Counted from the stretch's first letter, positions 22,676-31,398 are shown. The stretch is 39,882 nt of DNA from Hydrogenibacillus schlegelii (GCF_001653195.1 NZ_JXBB01000011.1:1-39882), one strand, 5' to 3'. Notes: generated by a model from the sequence alone, not told the origin. Program-made: numbers and translations.

Positions 22676-23554
22676 ATGGGGGCACCGTCGCTGATGGAAG
22701 ATCGGTATCCGTCCCGGACGGGCGAGGGGACCCGGTGGATCGAGCGGAAGGACCCGGTCGTCTACGGCCGGCCGGAGGACGGCCCCCTTTCGGCCGAAGA
22801 GCTCCGCGAATATGAAGCGAAAGGGTTTCTTCTCTTGCGGGACGTCTTTTCCCCGGAAGAGGTGAGGGCGTTTCGAGAGGAACTCCGGAGATTGTTTGAG
22901 GAACGGGCGCACGATCCGTCGCCGGAAGTCGTCCGGGAGCCGGAGAGCGACGTCGTCCGCTCGATCTTTCGCGTCCACCGGACGAGCGAGGTTTTCCGGC
23001 GCCTGGCGGACGATCCGCGCCTTCGGGATGTCGCCCGACAAATTCTCGGAAGCGACGTCTACATCCACCAGTCCCGCATCAATTACAAAAAGGGATTCCA
23101 CGGCCAGGAGTTTTTCTGGCATTCCGATTTTGAGACGTGGCACGTGGAAGACGGCATGCCCCGCATGCGGGCCTTGAGCGTCTCCGTCGCTCTCGAGGAC
23201 AACTTTCCCTTCAACGGCCCGCTCCTTCTCATGCCGGGGTCCCATCGGGTATTCGTCGCCTGTCCCGGCCGGACGCCCGAGCGCCACTACGAACGCTCAT
23301 TACGCCGGCAGGAGTATGGCGTGCCGGATGAAGAAAGCCTCGCCCGTCTGGCCGAACGCTACGGCATCGAAGCGGCGGTCGGGCCGGCAGGGTCGGTCCT
23401 CTTTTTCGACAGCAACGTCATGCACGGCTCGAACGGCAACATCACGCCGTATCCGAGGAGCAATGTCTTTTTCGTCTACAACAGCGTGGAAAACCGCCTG
23501 GTGGCGCCGTTTTCCGGCCAGGAACCGCGTCCGGCGTATCTTGCGGAGCGTTGA
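22676..23554 (+). CDS. ectD: Ectoine 5-hydroxylase
   Basis: A 292-residue non-haem Fe(II)/2-oxoglutarate dioxygenase that converts ectoine to 5-hydroxyectoine. The iron triad is His149-x-Asp151 in EFFWHSDFETWHVEDGM and His250 in NVMHGSNGN, and the cosubstrate Arg lies in YPRSNVFFVYN. The FFWHSDFETWHVEDGMP run is the diagnostic EctD signature. ATG 22676 is set by AGGAGGGG seven bases upstream; 55 further in-frame codons before it are not part of the gene. Last gene of the operon, separated from ectC by an AT-rich gap and followed by an intrinsic terminator. Hydroxyectoine is the better heat and desiccation protectant, which fits a warm or drying habitat. O2 is needed, so the host is at least sometimes aerobic. 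Confidence 0.94.
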   Translation: MGAPSLMEDRYPSRTGEGTRWIERKDPVVYGRPEDGPLSAEELREYEAKGFLLLRDVFSPEEVRAFREELRRLFEERAHDPSPEVVREPESDVVRSIFRVHRTSEVFRRLADDPRLRDVARQILGSDVYIHQSRINYKKGFHGQEFFWHSDFETWHVEDGMPRMRALSVSVALEDNFPFNGPLLLMPGSHRVFVACPGRTPERHYERSLRRQEYGVPDEESLARLAERYGIEAAVGPAGSVLFFDSNVMHGSNGNITPYPRSNVFFVYNSVENRLVAPFSGQEPRPAYLAER

Positions 23555-23682
23555 CCGCTGCCATATTCGAAGTTGACCGTTGCTTTACTGAAGTGGATCG
23601 TGGGCTTTCGCCAAAATGAACCCTTGTCGGCGATCGAGCCAAGCGCCCGTCCTCGATGTCGGTGGCGCTCCGACGGCGCTCT

Positions 23683-23725
23683 GCCGGCCTTTCGCGGCCG
23701 TTCGGCCCGAAGGGCCGGCTTTTTT
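23683..23725 (+). terminator. Terminator of the ehu-ect operon
   Basis: GCCGGCCTTTCG pairs with CGAAGGGCCGGC (one U-G pair) and is followed by six T. Bases 23555-23682 show no gene. Confidence 0.8.
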
Positions 23726-23745
23726 GGCCGGTCTCTTTTTAACTG

Positions 23746-23754
23746 TGCTATAAT
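23746..23754 (+). promoter_or_regulatory. Extended -10 promoter of the acyl-CoA dehydrogenase gene
   Basis: TGCTATAAT, a perfect extended -10, 28 bases before the ATG and right after the ect terminator. Confidence 0.6.
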
Positions 23755-23782
23755 GGAAGCGATCTGTTGAGGGGGGACGGCG

Positions 23783-25177
23783 ATGGACCGAAACGATGGC
23801 GCGCCGGGGCGCCGACCGCTTCCGGAGGAGGCCGGGCCGGCGACGACGGCGGAGAGGGCCGGTGACGAGGAGACGGCGGCCGGTCCCGGGCCGGTGGCGC
23901 CGGCCGTCTCCGGCGGGGCCGCTCCCCGGCCGGAAAGGTTCGGCGATCCGGAGGTGGAAGCCGCGCCGGCGGGGCCGGACTGGGTGGCCCGGGCGCGGGA
24001 GCTCGCCCGGGCCTTTGCCGAGACGGCGGGCCGCTACGATCGGGAGGGCGCCTTTCCCCACGAGCATTTTGAACGGCTGAAGGCGGCGGGGTTTTTCCGC
24101 CTCACGGTGCCCCGCGACTTCGGCGGCGAGGAGGCGTCGCTGACGCTTCTTCTCCAGGTGCTGGAGGCGCTCGCCTGGGGCGACGGCTCGACGGCGCTCG
24201 CCCTCGGCTGGCATCTCGGCCTCATCCTCCATTACCGGGCGTCGCGACGCTGGCCGGAGGAGCGGTTTCGGGAGCTCTGCCGGGCGGTCGTCGAAGAGGC
24301 GGCGCTCATCAACCACTTTTCGACCGAGCCGGCGACGGGGAGCCCGAGCCGCGGCGGGCTTCCGGAGACGAAGGCGGTGCCGGTGCCCGGAGGCTTTCGT
24401 CTCTATGGCCGAAAGACGTTCGGAACGCTGTCGGCGGTGGCCCGCTTTTTCGTCGTGACGGCGACGGTGGCGGACGGCGGCGCCACCGCTTCGGGCGGTG
24501 AGCGGGAAGAAGGCGGGGCGGCGAGGGTCGGGGAGTTTCTCGTCGAGCGGGGCGAGGGGCTCCGGATCGAAAAGACGTGGGATACGCTCGGCATGCGGGC
24601 GACGGCGAGCGACGACGTCGTCCTGGAGGGGGCGTTCGTTCCGGCGGAGCGGCTTCTCGGTTTTCGCGGCGAGCGGCGCCCGGGGCGGATCGACGACGGC
24701 GACGGGTGGTATTTGTTCATCCCGGCGGTCTACCTCGGCATCGCCCGGGCGGCGCGAGATGCCGCCGTTCACTTCGCCAAGACGTACCGACCGAACAGCC
24801 TGGGGGGTCGGCCGATCGCCGACGTGCCGCACGTGCGGCAGAAGATCGGTGAGATGGAGCGGCTCCTCTGGACGGCCCGGACGGTCGTCTACGCCGTCGC
24901 CGAGCGGTGGGACCGGGATGCGGCCGGTCGGGCGGCGCTCAGGCCGGAGGTGGGCGCCGCGAAGTCGGTGGCGACCAACGCGGCGATCGACGTGGTCGAC
25001 CGGGCGATGCGCATCGTCGGCGGACAAAGCCTTTCCCGGGCGCTTCCGCTTGAACGGCTGTACCGGGACGTCCGGGCGGGCCTCCACAATCCGCCGATGG
25101 ATGATGCGGTGCTGGAGATGCTGGCGGCCCAGGCGCTGGAGGAGCCGCCGAAGGAGCCGAGGGGCTTCGGCGTGTAG
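23783..25177 (+). CDS. Acyl-CoA dehydrogenase-like flavoprotein (YdbM/SfnC-like)
   Basis: A 464-residue FAD enzyme of the acyl-CoA dehydrogenase fold. Residues 1-60 are a Gly/Ala/Pro/Glu-rich extension absent from relatives. The N-terminal helical domain follows, with [17 protein letters not shown], then the middle beta domain ([38 protein letters not shown]) and the C-terminal helical bundle ending [29 protein letters not shown]. The catalytic Glu of classical enzymes is not obvious near the C-terminus, as in the YdbM/SfnC and flavin monooxygenase-like members. The substrate is unknown. The ATG has a GAGGGGGG site and its own promoter. Confidence 0.8.
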   Translation: MDRNDGAPGRRPLPEEAGPATTAERAGDEETAAGPGPVAPAVSGGAAPRPERFGDPEVEAAPAGPDWVARARELARAFAETAGRYDREGAFPHEHFERLKAAGFFRLTVPRDFGGEEASLTLLLQVLEALAWGDGSTALALGWHLGLILHYRASRRWPEERFRELCRAVVEEAALINHFSTEPATGSPSRGGLPETKAVPVPGGFRLYGRKTFGTLSAVARFFVVTATVADGGATASGGEREEGGAARVGEFLVERGEGLRIEKTWDTLGMRATASDDVVLEGAFVPAERLLGFRGERRPGRIDDGDGWYLFIPAVYLGIARAARDAAVHFAKTYRPNSLGGRPIADVPHVRQKIGEMERLLWTARTVVYAVAERWDRDAAGRAALRPEVGAAKSVATNAAIDVVDRAMRIVGGQSLSRALPLERLYRDVRAGLHNPPMDDAVLEMLAAQALEEPPKEPRGFGV

Positions 25178-25199
25178 GGAGGCCCCTTCGGCCGGGGTC

Positions 25200-25279
25200 G
25201 CGTCGTCGGCCGTGTTTTTGCGTCGACGCCATCGTACCGGCGTCGGCGGCATCTTGCCGGGGTCGACGGCATCTCCGAC
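25200..25279. repeat. Four imperfect 20-bp tandem repeats
   Basis: Units start at 25200, 25220, 25240 and 25260. Three begin GCGTCG and the last GGGTCG; the last three share a CATC in the middle. They lie just before the promoter of the DUF2062 gene. Confidence 0.65.
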
Positions 25280-25315
25280 AGGGGGGAACGGCCGACGGGA
25301 GCGGCCGGTTCGCCC

Positions 25316-25344
25316 TTGCGCCATCGGGGCGAATTGGCTACGAT
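25316..25344 (+). promoter_or_regulatory. Promoter of the DUF2062 gene
   Basis: TTGCGC (25316-25321), 17-base spacer, TACGAT (25339-25344), 42 bases before the GTG start. Confidence 0.6.
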
Positions 25345-25386
25345 CGTTTCAGAAAAACAGGCAAAAAAGGACGGCGGAGATCGGTC

Positions 25387-25959
25387 GTGACGCCCACCAA
25401 AGAAGCCGGCCCGGTGCGCCCGCCCAGAAGCCGCTTCGAGCGGTGGCGGCGGGCGCTTCGCTTTTACCTTCTCCGGCTGATCCGGATCAACGATAACCGG
25501 GCGAGCGTCGTTCGGGGGATCGGCATCGGCATCGCGGTGCACAGCATCCCGCTGTTCGGCTTTTCGCTCCTCGCCGGGCTGGCGCTCGCGTTTCCGTTTC
25601 GGGCGAACAAGGCGGCGGTGACGCTGGCCAACCTGATGAGCGCGCCGGTGACGCTGCCGATTTATTCGCTGAACCTCATCGTGATCAAGCTGACGGTCGA
25701 CCGGCTGAAGCCCGCGGCGGAGGCGCTCGGGCTTCTGCCGCGGTACGCCTACTTCAGCGGAACGATCTTCGGCATCGCGAGCGTCTTTTTCCTCCTCTAC
25801 CTCGCCTCGACGCTCGGGGCGGCGCTGGCGCTTAGAGGGCTCGATCGACATCTCGCCGAACGCCGCCGGCGGCGTCGGGCAGAACGGACGTCCCGCTCGG
25901 ATCGGGCGGCCGTGCCGGCGGTAAAGTCGCCGCTTTCGTCGGAAGAAATCCCGGATTAA
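25387..25959 (+). CDS. DUF2062 membrane protein
   Basis: A 190-residue membrane protein of the DUF2062 family. The N-terminal basic stretch is followed by RASVVRGIGIGIAVHSIP and then three or four hydrophobic segments, including LANLMSAPVTLPIYSLN, which is the family core. The C-terminal about 35 residues are charged and rich in Arg. The function of the family is not known; members often sit next to cell-envelope or glycan genes, and here there is no such partner. The start is GTG 25387 with GGCGGAG upstream. Confidence 0.75.
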   Translation: MTPTKEAGPVRPPRSRFERWRRALRFYLLRLIRINDNRASVVRGIGIGIAVHSIPLFGFSLLAGLALAFPFRANKAAVTLANLMSAPVTLPIYSLNLIVIKLTVDRLKPAAEALGLLPRYAYFSGTIFGIASVFFLLYLASTLGAALALRGLDRHLAERRRRRRAERTSRSDRAAVPAVKSPLSSEEIPD

Positions 25960-26013
25960 AAGCGTCGGGGGCGTTCCGAAGCCGGCCCCGGGCGGTTCTG
26001 GCGCCGGCCGCTG

Positions 26014-26022
26014 TGTTATGAT
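26014..26022 (+). promoter_or_regulatory. Extended -10 promoter of the FAD oxidase gene
   Basis: TGTTATGAT, an extended -10 element 30 bases before the start; no -35 of note. Confidence 0.45.
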
Positions 26023-26051
26023 GGAAAAAAAGCGGAGAGGGGTGCGCCGTG

Positions 26052-27452
26052 ATGCATGACGGGGAACGGCCGTGGTTGACCGAGCTTCGGGCGCTGTTTC
26101 CGAACGATCGGGTGTCGACGAATCCGACGGTTCTGGAGCAGCACAGCCACGACGAATCGTACCATCCGCCGCACTTTCCGGACGCCGTCGTTTTTCCGGA
26201 GTCGACGGAGGAGGTGGCGCGGCTCCTCCGGTTTGCGAACGCGCGGCGGATTCCGGTGATCCCGTTCGGCGTCGGCTCCAGCCTGGAAGGGCACGTCGTC
26301 CCGGTCCGGGGCGGCATCAGCCTCGATCTCACGCGGATGAACCGGATTTTGGACGTCCGGCCGGCGGATTTTCTCGTTCACGTCGAGGCGGGGATGACCC
26401 GGACGGCGCTCAACCGGGCCCTCGCCCGGCACGGCCTCTTTTTTTCCGTCGATCCCGGGGCCGATGCGACGCTCGGCGGCATGGCGGCGACGAACGCCAG
26501 CGGTACGACCGCCGTCCGCTACGGCGTCATGCGGGACCAGGTGCGGGGGATGACGGTCGTCCTTGCCGACGGGCGGGTGATCCGCCTCGGGGGCCCGTAC
26601 GTGAAGTCGTCGTCGGGATATGACTTGAAGCAGCTTTTCCTCGGCTCCGAAGGCACCCTCGGCGTCATCACGAGCCTCTGGCTGCGGGTGTTCGGATTGC
26701 CGGAGGCGGCGTACGCCGCCCGGGCGACGTTTCCGTCGGTCCGGCAGGCGGTGGAGGCGGCCCACGCGATGCTCCGCTACGGTCTCGCCCTCGCCCGGGT
26801 GGAGCTGGTCGACCGGACGTCGATCCGGCAGATGAACGCGATGAAGGGGACGACGTATCCGGAGGCGGATACGCTCTTTTTGGAGTTTCATGGCAGCCCG
26901 GCGGCGCTCGAGGCCGACCTTCCGGCGGCGGAGGCGATCGCCCGGGATGGCGGGGGGACGGCGTTTGAGATCGAGCGGGAAAAAGAAGCCCGGGACCGGC
27001 TGTGGGAGGCCCGGCATCACCTCGCCTACGCTTATCTCCACGCCCATCCGGGGAAAAAACAGCTCGTGACGGACGTCTGCGTGCCGCTTTCGGTCCTCGC
27101 CGACGGGATCGAGCTCGCCCGGCGGGAGCTCGAAGCCCGTGGGCTTGAAGGCGGGGTCCTCGGGCACATCGGGGACGGGAACTTCCATACGATCGTCATG
27201 ATCGACGCCGACGACCCGGCGGACGTCGCCCGGGCGGAAGGGCTGCACGAGGCGCTCGTCCGGTACGCCCTCTCCGTCGGCGGGACGGCCACCGGCGAGC
27301 ACGGCGTCGGCCTCGGGAAGCTCAAGTATCAGGCGGAGGAGCACGGGGAGGCGCTTTCGCTCATGCAGGCGATCAAGCGGCTGCTCGATCCGGCCGGCAT
27401 CCTGAACCCCGGGAAGAAAATTCCCCTTCCGCCGGATGAAAGCACCGGCTGA
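26052..27452 (+). CDS. FAD-linked oxidase, D-lactate dehydrogenase (LDHD/Dld) type
   Basis: A 466-residue VAO-family flavoprotein. The FAD-binding domain has PFGVGSSLEGHVVPVRGG and MAATNASGTTAVRYGVM, the LDHD-type signature, then SGYDLKQLFLGSEGTLGVIT. The C-terminal cap has GHIGDGNFHTIVM and GEHGVGLGK. Such enzymes oxidise D-lactate or other 2-hydroxy acids (including glycolate) and pass electrons to quinone or cytochrome. It is separate from, and only a distant paralogue of, the GlcD encoded at 37873. GTG 26049 and ATG 26052 are both possible; AGAGGGG precedes them and ATG is preferred. Converges on the lipid kinase gene; only 28 bases separate the stops and no hairpin is evident. Confidence 0.85.
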   Translation: MHDGERPWLTELRALFPNDRVSTNPTVLEQHSHDESYHPPHFPDAVVFPESTEEVARLLRFANARRIPVIPFGVGSSLEGHVVPVRGGISLDLTRMNRILDVRPADFLVHVEAGMTRTALNRALARHGLFFSVDPGADATLGGMAATNASGTTAVRYGVMRDQVRGMTVVLADGRVIRLGGPYVKSSSGYDLKQLFLGSEGTLGVITSLWLRVFGLPEAAYAARATFPSVRQAVEAAHAMLRYGLALARVELVDRTSIRQMNAMKGTTYPEADTLFLEFHGSPAALEADLPAAEAIARDGGGTAFEIEREKEARDRLWEARHHLAYAYLHAHPGKKQLVTDVCVPLSVLADGIELARRELEARGLEGGVLGHIGDGNFHTIVMIDADDPADVARAEGLHEALVRYALSVGGTATGEHGVGLGKLKYQAEEHGEALSLMQAIKRLLDPAGILNPGKKIPLPPDESTG

Positions 27453-27480
27453 AGGGGCCCGACGCGCGGAAACAGAGGCA

Positions 27481-28491
27481 TTAGGCGCGAAAGCGGATCG
27501 CTTTCGGCAGGACGTCGACGGCGACGCTCAGGCCTTCTTCCCGCTCGCCGTCCCGCTGCAGCCCGACGGGGCGGCGGGCGGCTCCGGTGCCCCGGGGACG
27601 CTCTCCGAAGGTGAGGACGGCCTTTTGCACCCGCCGAACGGTCACCGACGGGTGGCGGATGTGCCGCCCCCGGAAGACGAGCGGAAAGGCCCGGAGAAAG
27701 CCGAGGCGGCCGATGCCGGAGACGACGACGAGGTCGAAAGCGCCGTCGGCGACTTCCGCGCCGGGGGCGATGTGCATCCCGCCGCCCAGGAAGGGGATGT
27801 TGGCGAGGACGATCAGCCAGGCGTCGTCGAAACGGAGTCGCCCGTCTTCCAGCTCGATCGTCACCGGAAACGGCCGGAACGTCGACCACGCCTTGACGAC
27901 GCCGAGGGCATAGGCGATCCGCTGGAAGCGCTTTTTGAAGGCAAGCGCCTCGACGGCGTCGATGACGGCGGCGTCGATCCCGGCGCCGGTAAAACCGAAG
28001 AAGTAGACCGGCGCCTCCGGCCCGCTTCCCGGAGTCATGATCCGGAGGCGGCCGACGTCGATCGCCCGCTCCGGCGCGGCGAGGAGCCGCTCGAGGGCCC
28101 GTTCCGGATGCCGCGGGATGCCGAACGTCCGGGCGACGTCGTTGCCGGAACCGGCCGGAATGAGGGCGAGGGCGGGGGCGGGTCCGTTGCGGTCGGCGCC
28201 GGGAAGCGGTGTGCCGGCTTGAGCGGCGGCCCGGTTCGCGGCGCCTTCGGTCCGGGCGTCCATCACGGCGTTTAACACGAGCGAGAGCGTCCCGTCGCCG
28301 CCGACGGCGACGAGCGCCTCGACGCGGCGGTCGCCGGCGGCTTCCCGGGCGAGGTCGAAGGCGCCCCGGGCGTCCCGGCCGACGAGGAGCTCGTAAGGGA
28401 TGCCGCGGCGCTTTAAGGCCGTTTCCAGCCGGCGCCAGATGCGGACGCTCCGGCCCGCGCCGGCGGTCGGATTGAGGAGAAAAGCAAACAC
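27481..28491 (-). CDS. Diacylglycerol kinase-family lipid kinase (DgkB/YegS/BmrU type)
   Basis: A 336-residue soluble lipid kinase. It starts FAFLLNPTAGAGRS (the nucleotide-binding Asn-Pro-x-Ala-Gly), has the catalytic glycine-rich loop VGGDGTLSLVLN and GSGNDVART, and the C-terminal beta domain with GGGMHIAPGAEVADGAFDLVVV, as in DgkB, YegS and BmrU. It would phosphorylate diacylglycerol or a related lipid, recycling it for phospholipid or lipoteichoic acid metabolism. GTG 28491 is chosen because AAAGGAGA lies just upstream; the upstream frame has no site. It is divergent from the next gene with only 30 bases between the start codons. Confidence 0.88.
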   Translation of the reverse strand: MFAFLLNPTAGAGRSVRIWRRLETALKRRGIPYELLVGRDARGAFDLAREAAGDRRVEALVAVGGDGTLSLVLNAVMDARTEGAANRAAAQAGTPLPGADRNGPAPALALIPAGSGNDVARTFGIPRHPERALERLLAAPERAIDVGRLRIMTPGSGPEAPVYFFGFTGAGIDAAVIDAVEALAFKKRFQRIAYALGVVKAWSTFRPFPVTIELEDGRLRFDDAWLIVLANIPFLGGGMHIAPGAEVADGAFDLVVVSGIGRLGFLRAFPLVFRGRHIRHPSVTVRRVQKAVLTFGERPRGTGAARRPVGLQRDGEREEGLSVAVDVLPKAIRFRA

Positions 28492-28521
28492 GGGCGTCTC
28501 CTTTCTTTCGGGAGGGATGAG

Positions 28522-29607
28522 ATGTCGGTCGAAATCTGGGTCTATCGCCTCTACGATGTGGCCCAGGAAATCGATCTGGACGCGATCGAAGCGCGCCTCA
28601 GGGGCGAACGGACGGCGTCGCGTCTGACCCTGCGGTTGGGGCATCCGAAGGGGCTGGAGATCAAAAACCCGCCCCTTTCGTTCGTCCTCGACCCGGAGGC
28701 CCGCATTGCCCTGGCCGGCGAAGAGACGCCGGCGGAAGTGAGCGCCCGCTTTTACGACTTCGGCGTCTTAAGCCTCGTCATTCGCCTCCGCCTGTCGACG
28801 CCCCTGGACTGGGGGCGGCTCATGCGCTACGCCGAGGCGCTCCAGGCGGAGGAGACGCCGGAGCTGGATCGGCGGTTCGAGGCGTATCGCGACGACGTCT
28901 TCCGGCGCTTCGGCACGTATTTTTACGGCGGAGGATATGCGGATTATGTGGAGGATTTTGTCCTGTTTGCCGTCCGGGCGTGGCCGGACGACGAGGAATG
29001 GTCGCCGCTTCCGATCCTTCTCGGCGAAAAGGGGCCTCTGAGCGAGGCGCTCGTCGAGGATGCGCTCCGGTATCGCTTTTCATACGACGAAGACGACATC
29101 ATCATTGCCTGGGACAGCGCCTGGGTCGAGGATGCCGACGGCCCCGGGGCGGTGGCGGATCTTCTCGAGTTTGCCAAGGCGCAGCTCCTTGAACTCCGCT
29201 ACTACGACGACCTGCTCGAGCGGGAGCTCGCTGCCCTCTACGATATGCTCGCCGCCGCCCACGGGCACCGGGGGCGTTTTCGCTTCGGCCGGCTCCGGGA
29301 GTCGCGGAAGCTCATGCGGAAGATCATGGAGCTGATTCTCGAGATCACCGAGTTCACCGGTCGGATCGAAAACGCCCTCAAGGTGACGCATGATTTTTAT
29401 TACGCCCGGATTTACACGGCGGCGGTCGAGCGCTTCCGCATGCGGGAGTGGTCGGAGAGCATCCGGGAGAAGATGAGCGTCCTCGAGCGGCACTACCAGC
29501 TCCTCGCCGACGAGTCTCTGTCGACGCGCTTCATCTGGATCGACACGCTCATCCTGCTCCTGATTCTCATCGAGATCCTCCTCGGCCTGCTCCGGCTGAC
29601 CGGCTGA
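28522..29607 (+). CDS. RMD1/DUF155-like protein with C-terminal membrane helix
   Basis: A 361-residue protein that I place tentatively in the RMD1/DUF155 family. The N-terminal half has RLYDVAQEIDLDAIEARL and YDFGVLSLVIRLRL, then an all-helical part with DLLEFAKAQLLELRYYDDLLERELAALY, long coiled-coil-like helices, and one hydrophobic helix at 340-355 followed by a short tail. This is the usual order in that family, whose bacterial function is unknown (the mitochondrial relatives support translation). The ATG has GGGAGGG upstream. It is divergent from the lipid kinase, and their ribosome sites lie within the same 30 bases, so promoters must sit inside the neighbouring coding regions. Confidence 0.55.
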   Translation: MSVEIWVYRLYDVAQEIDLDAIEARLRGERTASRLTLRLGHPKGLEIKNPPLSFVLDPEARIALAGEETPAEVSARFYDFGVLSLVIRLRLSTPLDWGRLMRYAEALQAEETPELDRRFEAYRDDVFRRFGTYFYGGGYADYVEDFVLFAVRAWPDDEEWSPLPILLGEKGPLSEALVEDALRYRFSYDEDDIIIAWDSAWVEDADGPGAVADLLEFAKAQLLELRYYDDLLERELAALYDMLAAAHGHRGRFRFGRLRESRKLMRKIMELILEITEFTGRIENALKVTHDFYYARIYTAAVERFRMREWSESIREKMSVLERHYQLLADESLSTRFIWIDTLILLLILIEILLGLLRLTG

Positions 29608-29700
29608 GGGGCGTGATGGGCCGCTTGACGGATGGGAGAGAGCGTCCGGAGGGCCGCAAGCGCCTTTGGCCGGGCTTGATGCGCCGTTTCGCCGATCCGG

Positions 29701-30363
29701 TCAGTGTTCGATTCGGAGGCGCCGCTCGAGGGTGAGGGCGAGCTGGGAGAGGCTGAAGTTGGTGATGAAGTAAAGGAAACCGGCGAAAAGGAGGACCGGC
29801 ACGACGTATCGGCTCGGGTTGGCGTTGTAGATGATCTTGCTGTTGTGAAGCAGTTCCGGAAGGGCGATGGCGACCGCGAGCGACGTGTCTTTGAGGAGGG
29901 AGATGAACTGGCTGACCGTCGGGGGGATCATCCGGACGAGGGCCTGCGGGAGGACGATGTAGCGGAGCGTCTGGAACGCGGTCAGCCCCGTCGACCGGGC
30001 GGCTTCGATCTGGCCTTTGTCGACGGAGAGGAGCCCGCCGCGGATGATCTCCGAGATCATCGCCATCTCGAAGACGGTGAGCGCGACGATGGCGCTCGCG
30101 ATGACGTCGAGGCGGATGCCGATGTCCGGCAGGGCGAAGCGGGTAAAGATGATGATCAGAAGGAGCGGGAGGTTCCTCAGGGCCTCGACGACGGCGCCGA
30201 GCACCGGCGCCAGGATCGGAACCCGGGCGTAGCGGAGGACGGCGATGACGGTGCCGAAAAGAAACGAAAGGACGATGGCGCTCGCGGCGACGAGGAGCGT
30301 CACCCGAAAGCCGTCGAGCATGAAGAGAATGTGTTCCGGCGTAAGCGCCGCCCGAAAGTCCAC
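29701..30363 (-). CDS. glnP: Polar amino acid ABC transporter permease (second)
   Basis: A 220-residue membrane permease of the His/Glu/Gln/Arg family, with about five hydrophobic helices, the segment EALRNLPLLLIIIFTRFALP after helix 2 and the EAA loop SVDKGQIEAARSTGLTAFQ. It starts 3 bases after the stop of the other permease and is the last gene of the operon. With the upstream permease it forms the heteromeric channel for a polar amino acid, probably glutamine or glutamate. The symbol follows family usage, not proven substrate. Confidence 0.85.
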   Translation of the reverse strand: MDFRAALTPEHILFMLDGFRVTLLVAASAIVLSFLFGTVIAVLRYARVPILAPVLGAVVEALRNLPLLLIIIFTRFALPDIGIRLDVIASAIVALTVFEMAMISEIIRGGLLSVDKGQIEAARSTGLTAFQTLRYIVLPQALVRMIPPTVSQFISLLKDTSLAVAIALPELLHNSKIIYNANPSRYVVPVLLFAGFLYFITNFSLSQLALTLERRLRIEH

Positions 30364-30366
30364 GGC

Positions 30367-31062
30367 TTATCCCTCCCCGTAGGCCGCCTGAGCCGCCCGG
30401 GAACGGTCCGGCAACCGGTGCAGGCGGCCCTCCAGCGTGCGGACGGCGATGCTCAGCGGGATCGTCATCAGGAGGTAAAAAGCGGCGGCAAGAATATAGG
30501 CGCCGAACGTCTTGAACGAGTCGCTCGCCGCATAGTCGCTCCAGTACATGAGATCGAAACCGGCGAAAAGGCTCAGGATGGAAGAGTTTTTGACGAGGTT
30601 CAAGAACTGGTTGCCGATCGGCGGAATGACGATCTTGATCGCCTGCGGCAGGATGATGTAGCGCATCGTCTGGACGTAGCTGAGGCCGCTCGCCAGGCCG
30701 GCCTCCATCTGCCCCCGGGGGATGGCCTGGATGCCGGCCCGGACGGCTTCGGCGATGAAGGCGGCGGTGTAGACCGTAAGACCCAGGGTGCCGGCGGTAA
30801 AGCCGTCGAGGTTGAGGCCGAAGGCGGTGAGTCCGTGATAGAAAAAGAAGGCGACGAGGAGGAGCGGGATGTTCCGCAAAATTTCAACATAGGCGCGGCC
30901 GACAGCGTTCAACGCCTTCAACGGCGCGATGCGGAGGACGGCGACGACGATGCCGATGATGAGGCTTCCGGCGAGGGCGATGAGGCTCACCAGCAAGGTG
31001 GTGAAAAAGCCGCGAATCAAATACGGGTAATAGTGTTCCAGGACGTACAGGACGTCCCCCAC
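30367..31062 (-). CDS. glnM: Polar amino acid ABC transporter permease (first)
   Basis: A 231-residue permease of the same family as the next gene, with EILRNIPLLLVAFFFYHGL and the EAA loop AIPRGQMEAGLASGLSYVQ. The GTG at 31062 has AAAGGAGGG just upstream; 43 earlier in-frame codons lack a site and are excluded. It is separated from the lipoprotein gene by a 336-base region that holds a strong hairpin, and is followed almost directly by the second permease. Product forms the channel together with that permease, energised by the ATPase at 32251. Confidence 0.85.
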   Translation of the reverse strand: MGDVLYVLEHYYPYLIRGFFTTLLVSLIALAGSLIIGIVVAVLRIAPLKALNAVGRAYVEILRNIPLLLVAFFFYHGLTAFGLNLDGFTAGTLGLTVYTAAFIAEAVRAGIQAIPRGQMEAGLASGLSYVQTMRYIILPQAIKIVIPPIGNQFLNLVKNSSILSLFAGFDLMYWSDYAASDSFKTFGAYILAAAFYLLMTIPLSIAVRTLEGRLHRLPDRSRAAQAAYGEG

Positions 31063-31398
31063 GCGCTTCCCTCCTTTCCCGGGCCGCCGAGCCGTGCGTT
31101 TCGTTCTGAACAAGGCCGCTCCCCTCGGCGACGCGTGCCCTTTTCGCCGGCGGAAGCCCGCCCGGCAAACGGAAAGCGTGGATGAGGCCATCCACGCTTT
31201 CCGTCGCTTGCCGGCGCTTGTCGCTTGGCGACCGGCGGACGCCGGTCGGATCGGCTTTGGGCGCCCGCCGGAGCGTCGGCCGTCGTCCGGGCGCCCGGCG
31301 GGCGACGCTCCTCGGTTCGGACGACGGTCGATCGGCGGGGCCCATCCGGCGATCGCGCTCCAGAGCGACCGATCGCCTCCGGCCCCCGTCGGGGCGCG
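31063..31398 (-). other. Long gap between lipoprotein and permease genes
   Basis: No gene is seen in these 336 bases. They hold the hairpin at 31170-31203 and a GC-rich run with many short inverted repeats (31204-31398), such as GCGCCCGCCGGAG with its near-complement. The region likely forms strong RNA structure. Confidence 0.5.
31170..31203 (-). terminator. Strong hairpin / partial terminator after the lipoprotein gene
   Basis: A perfect 15-bp stem, CGGAAAGCGTGGATG with CATCCACGCTTTCCG, and a 4-base loop. On the minus strand only TTTG follows, so it should act as a leaky terminator or an mRNA-stabilising processing hairpin. Confidence 0.65.

Noticed and set aside
23555-23682. IS21-like terminus after ectD
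   Set aside because: Short TTGACC/GTGGATC words look IS-like, but no inverted partner or transposase is visible.
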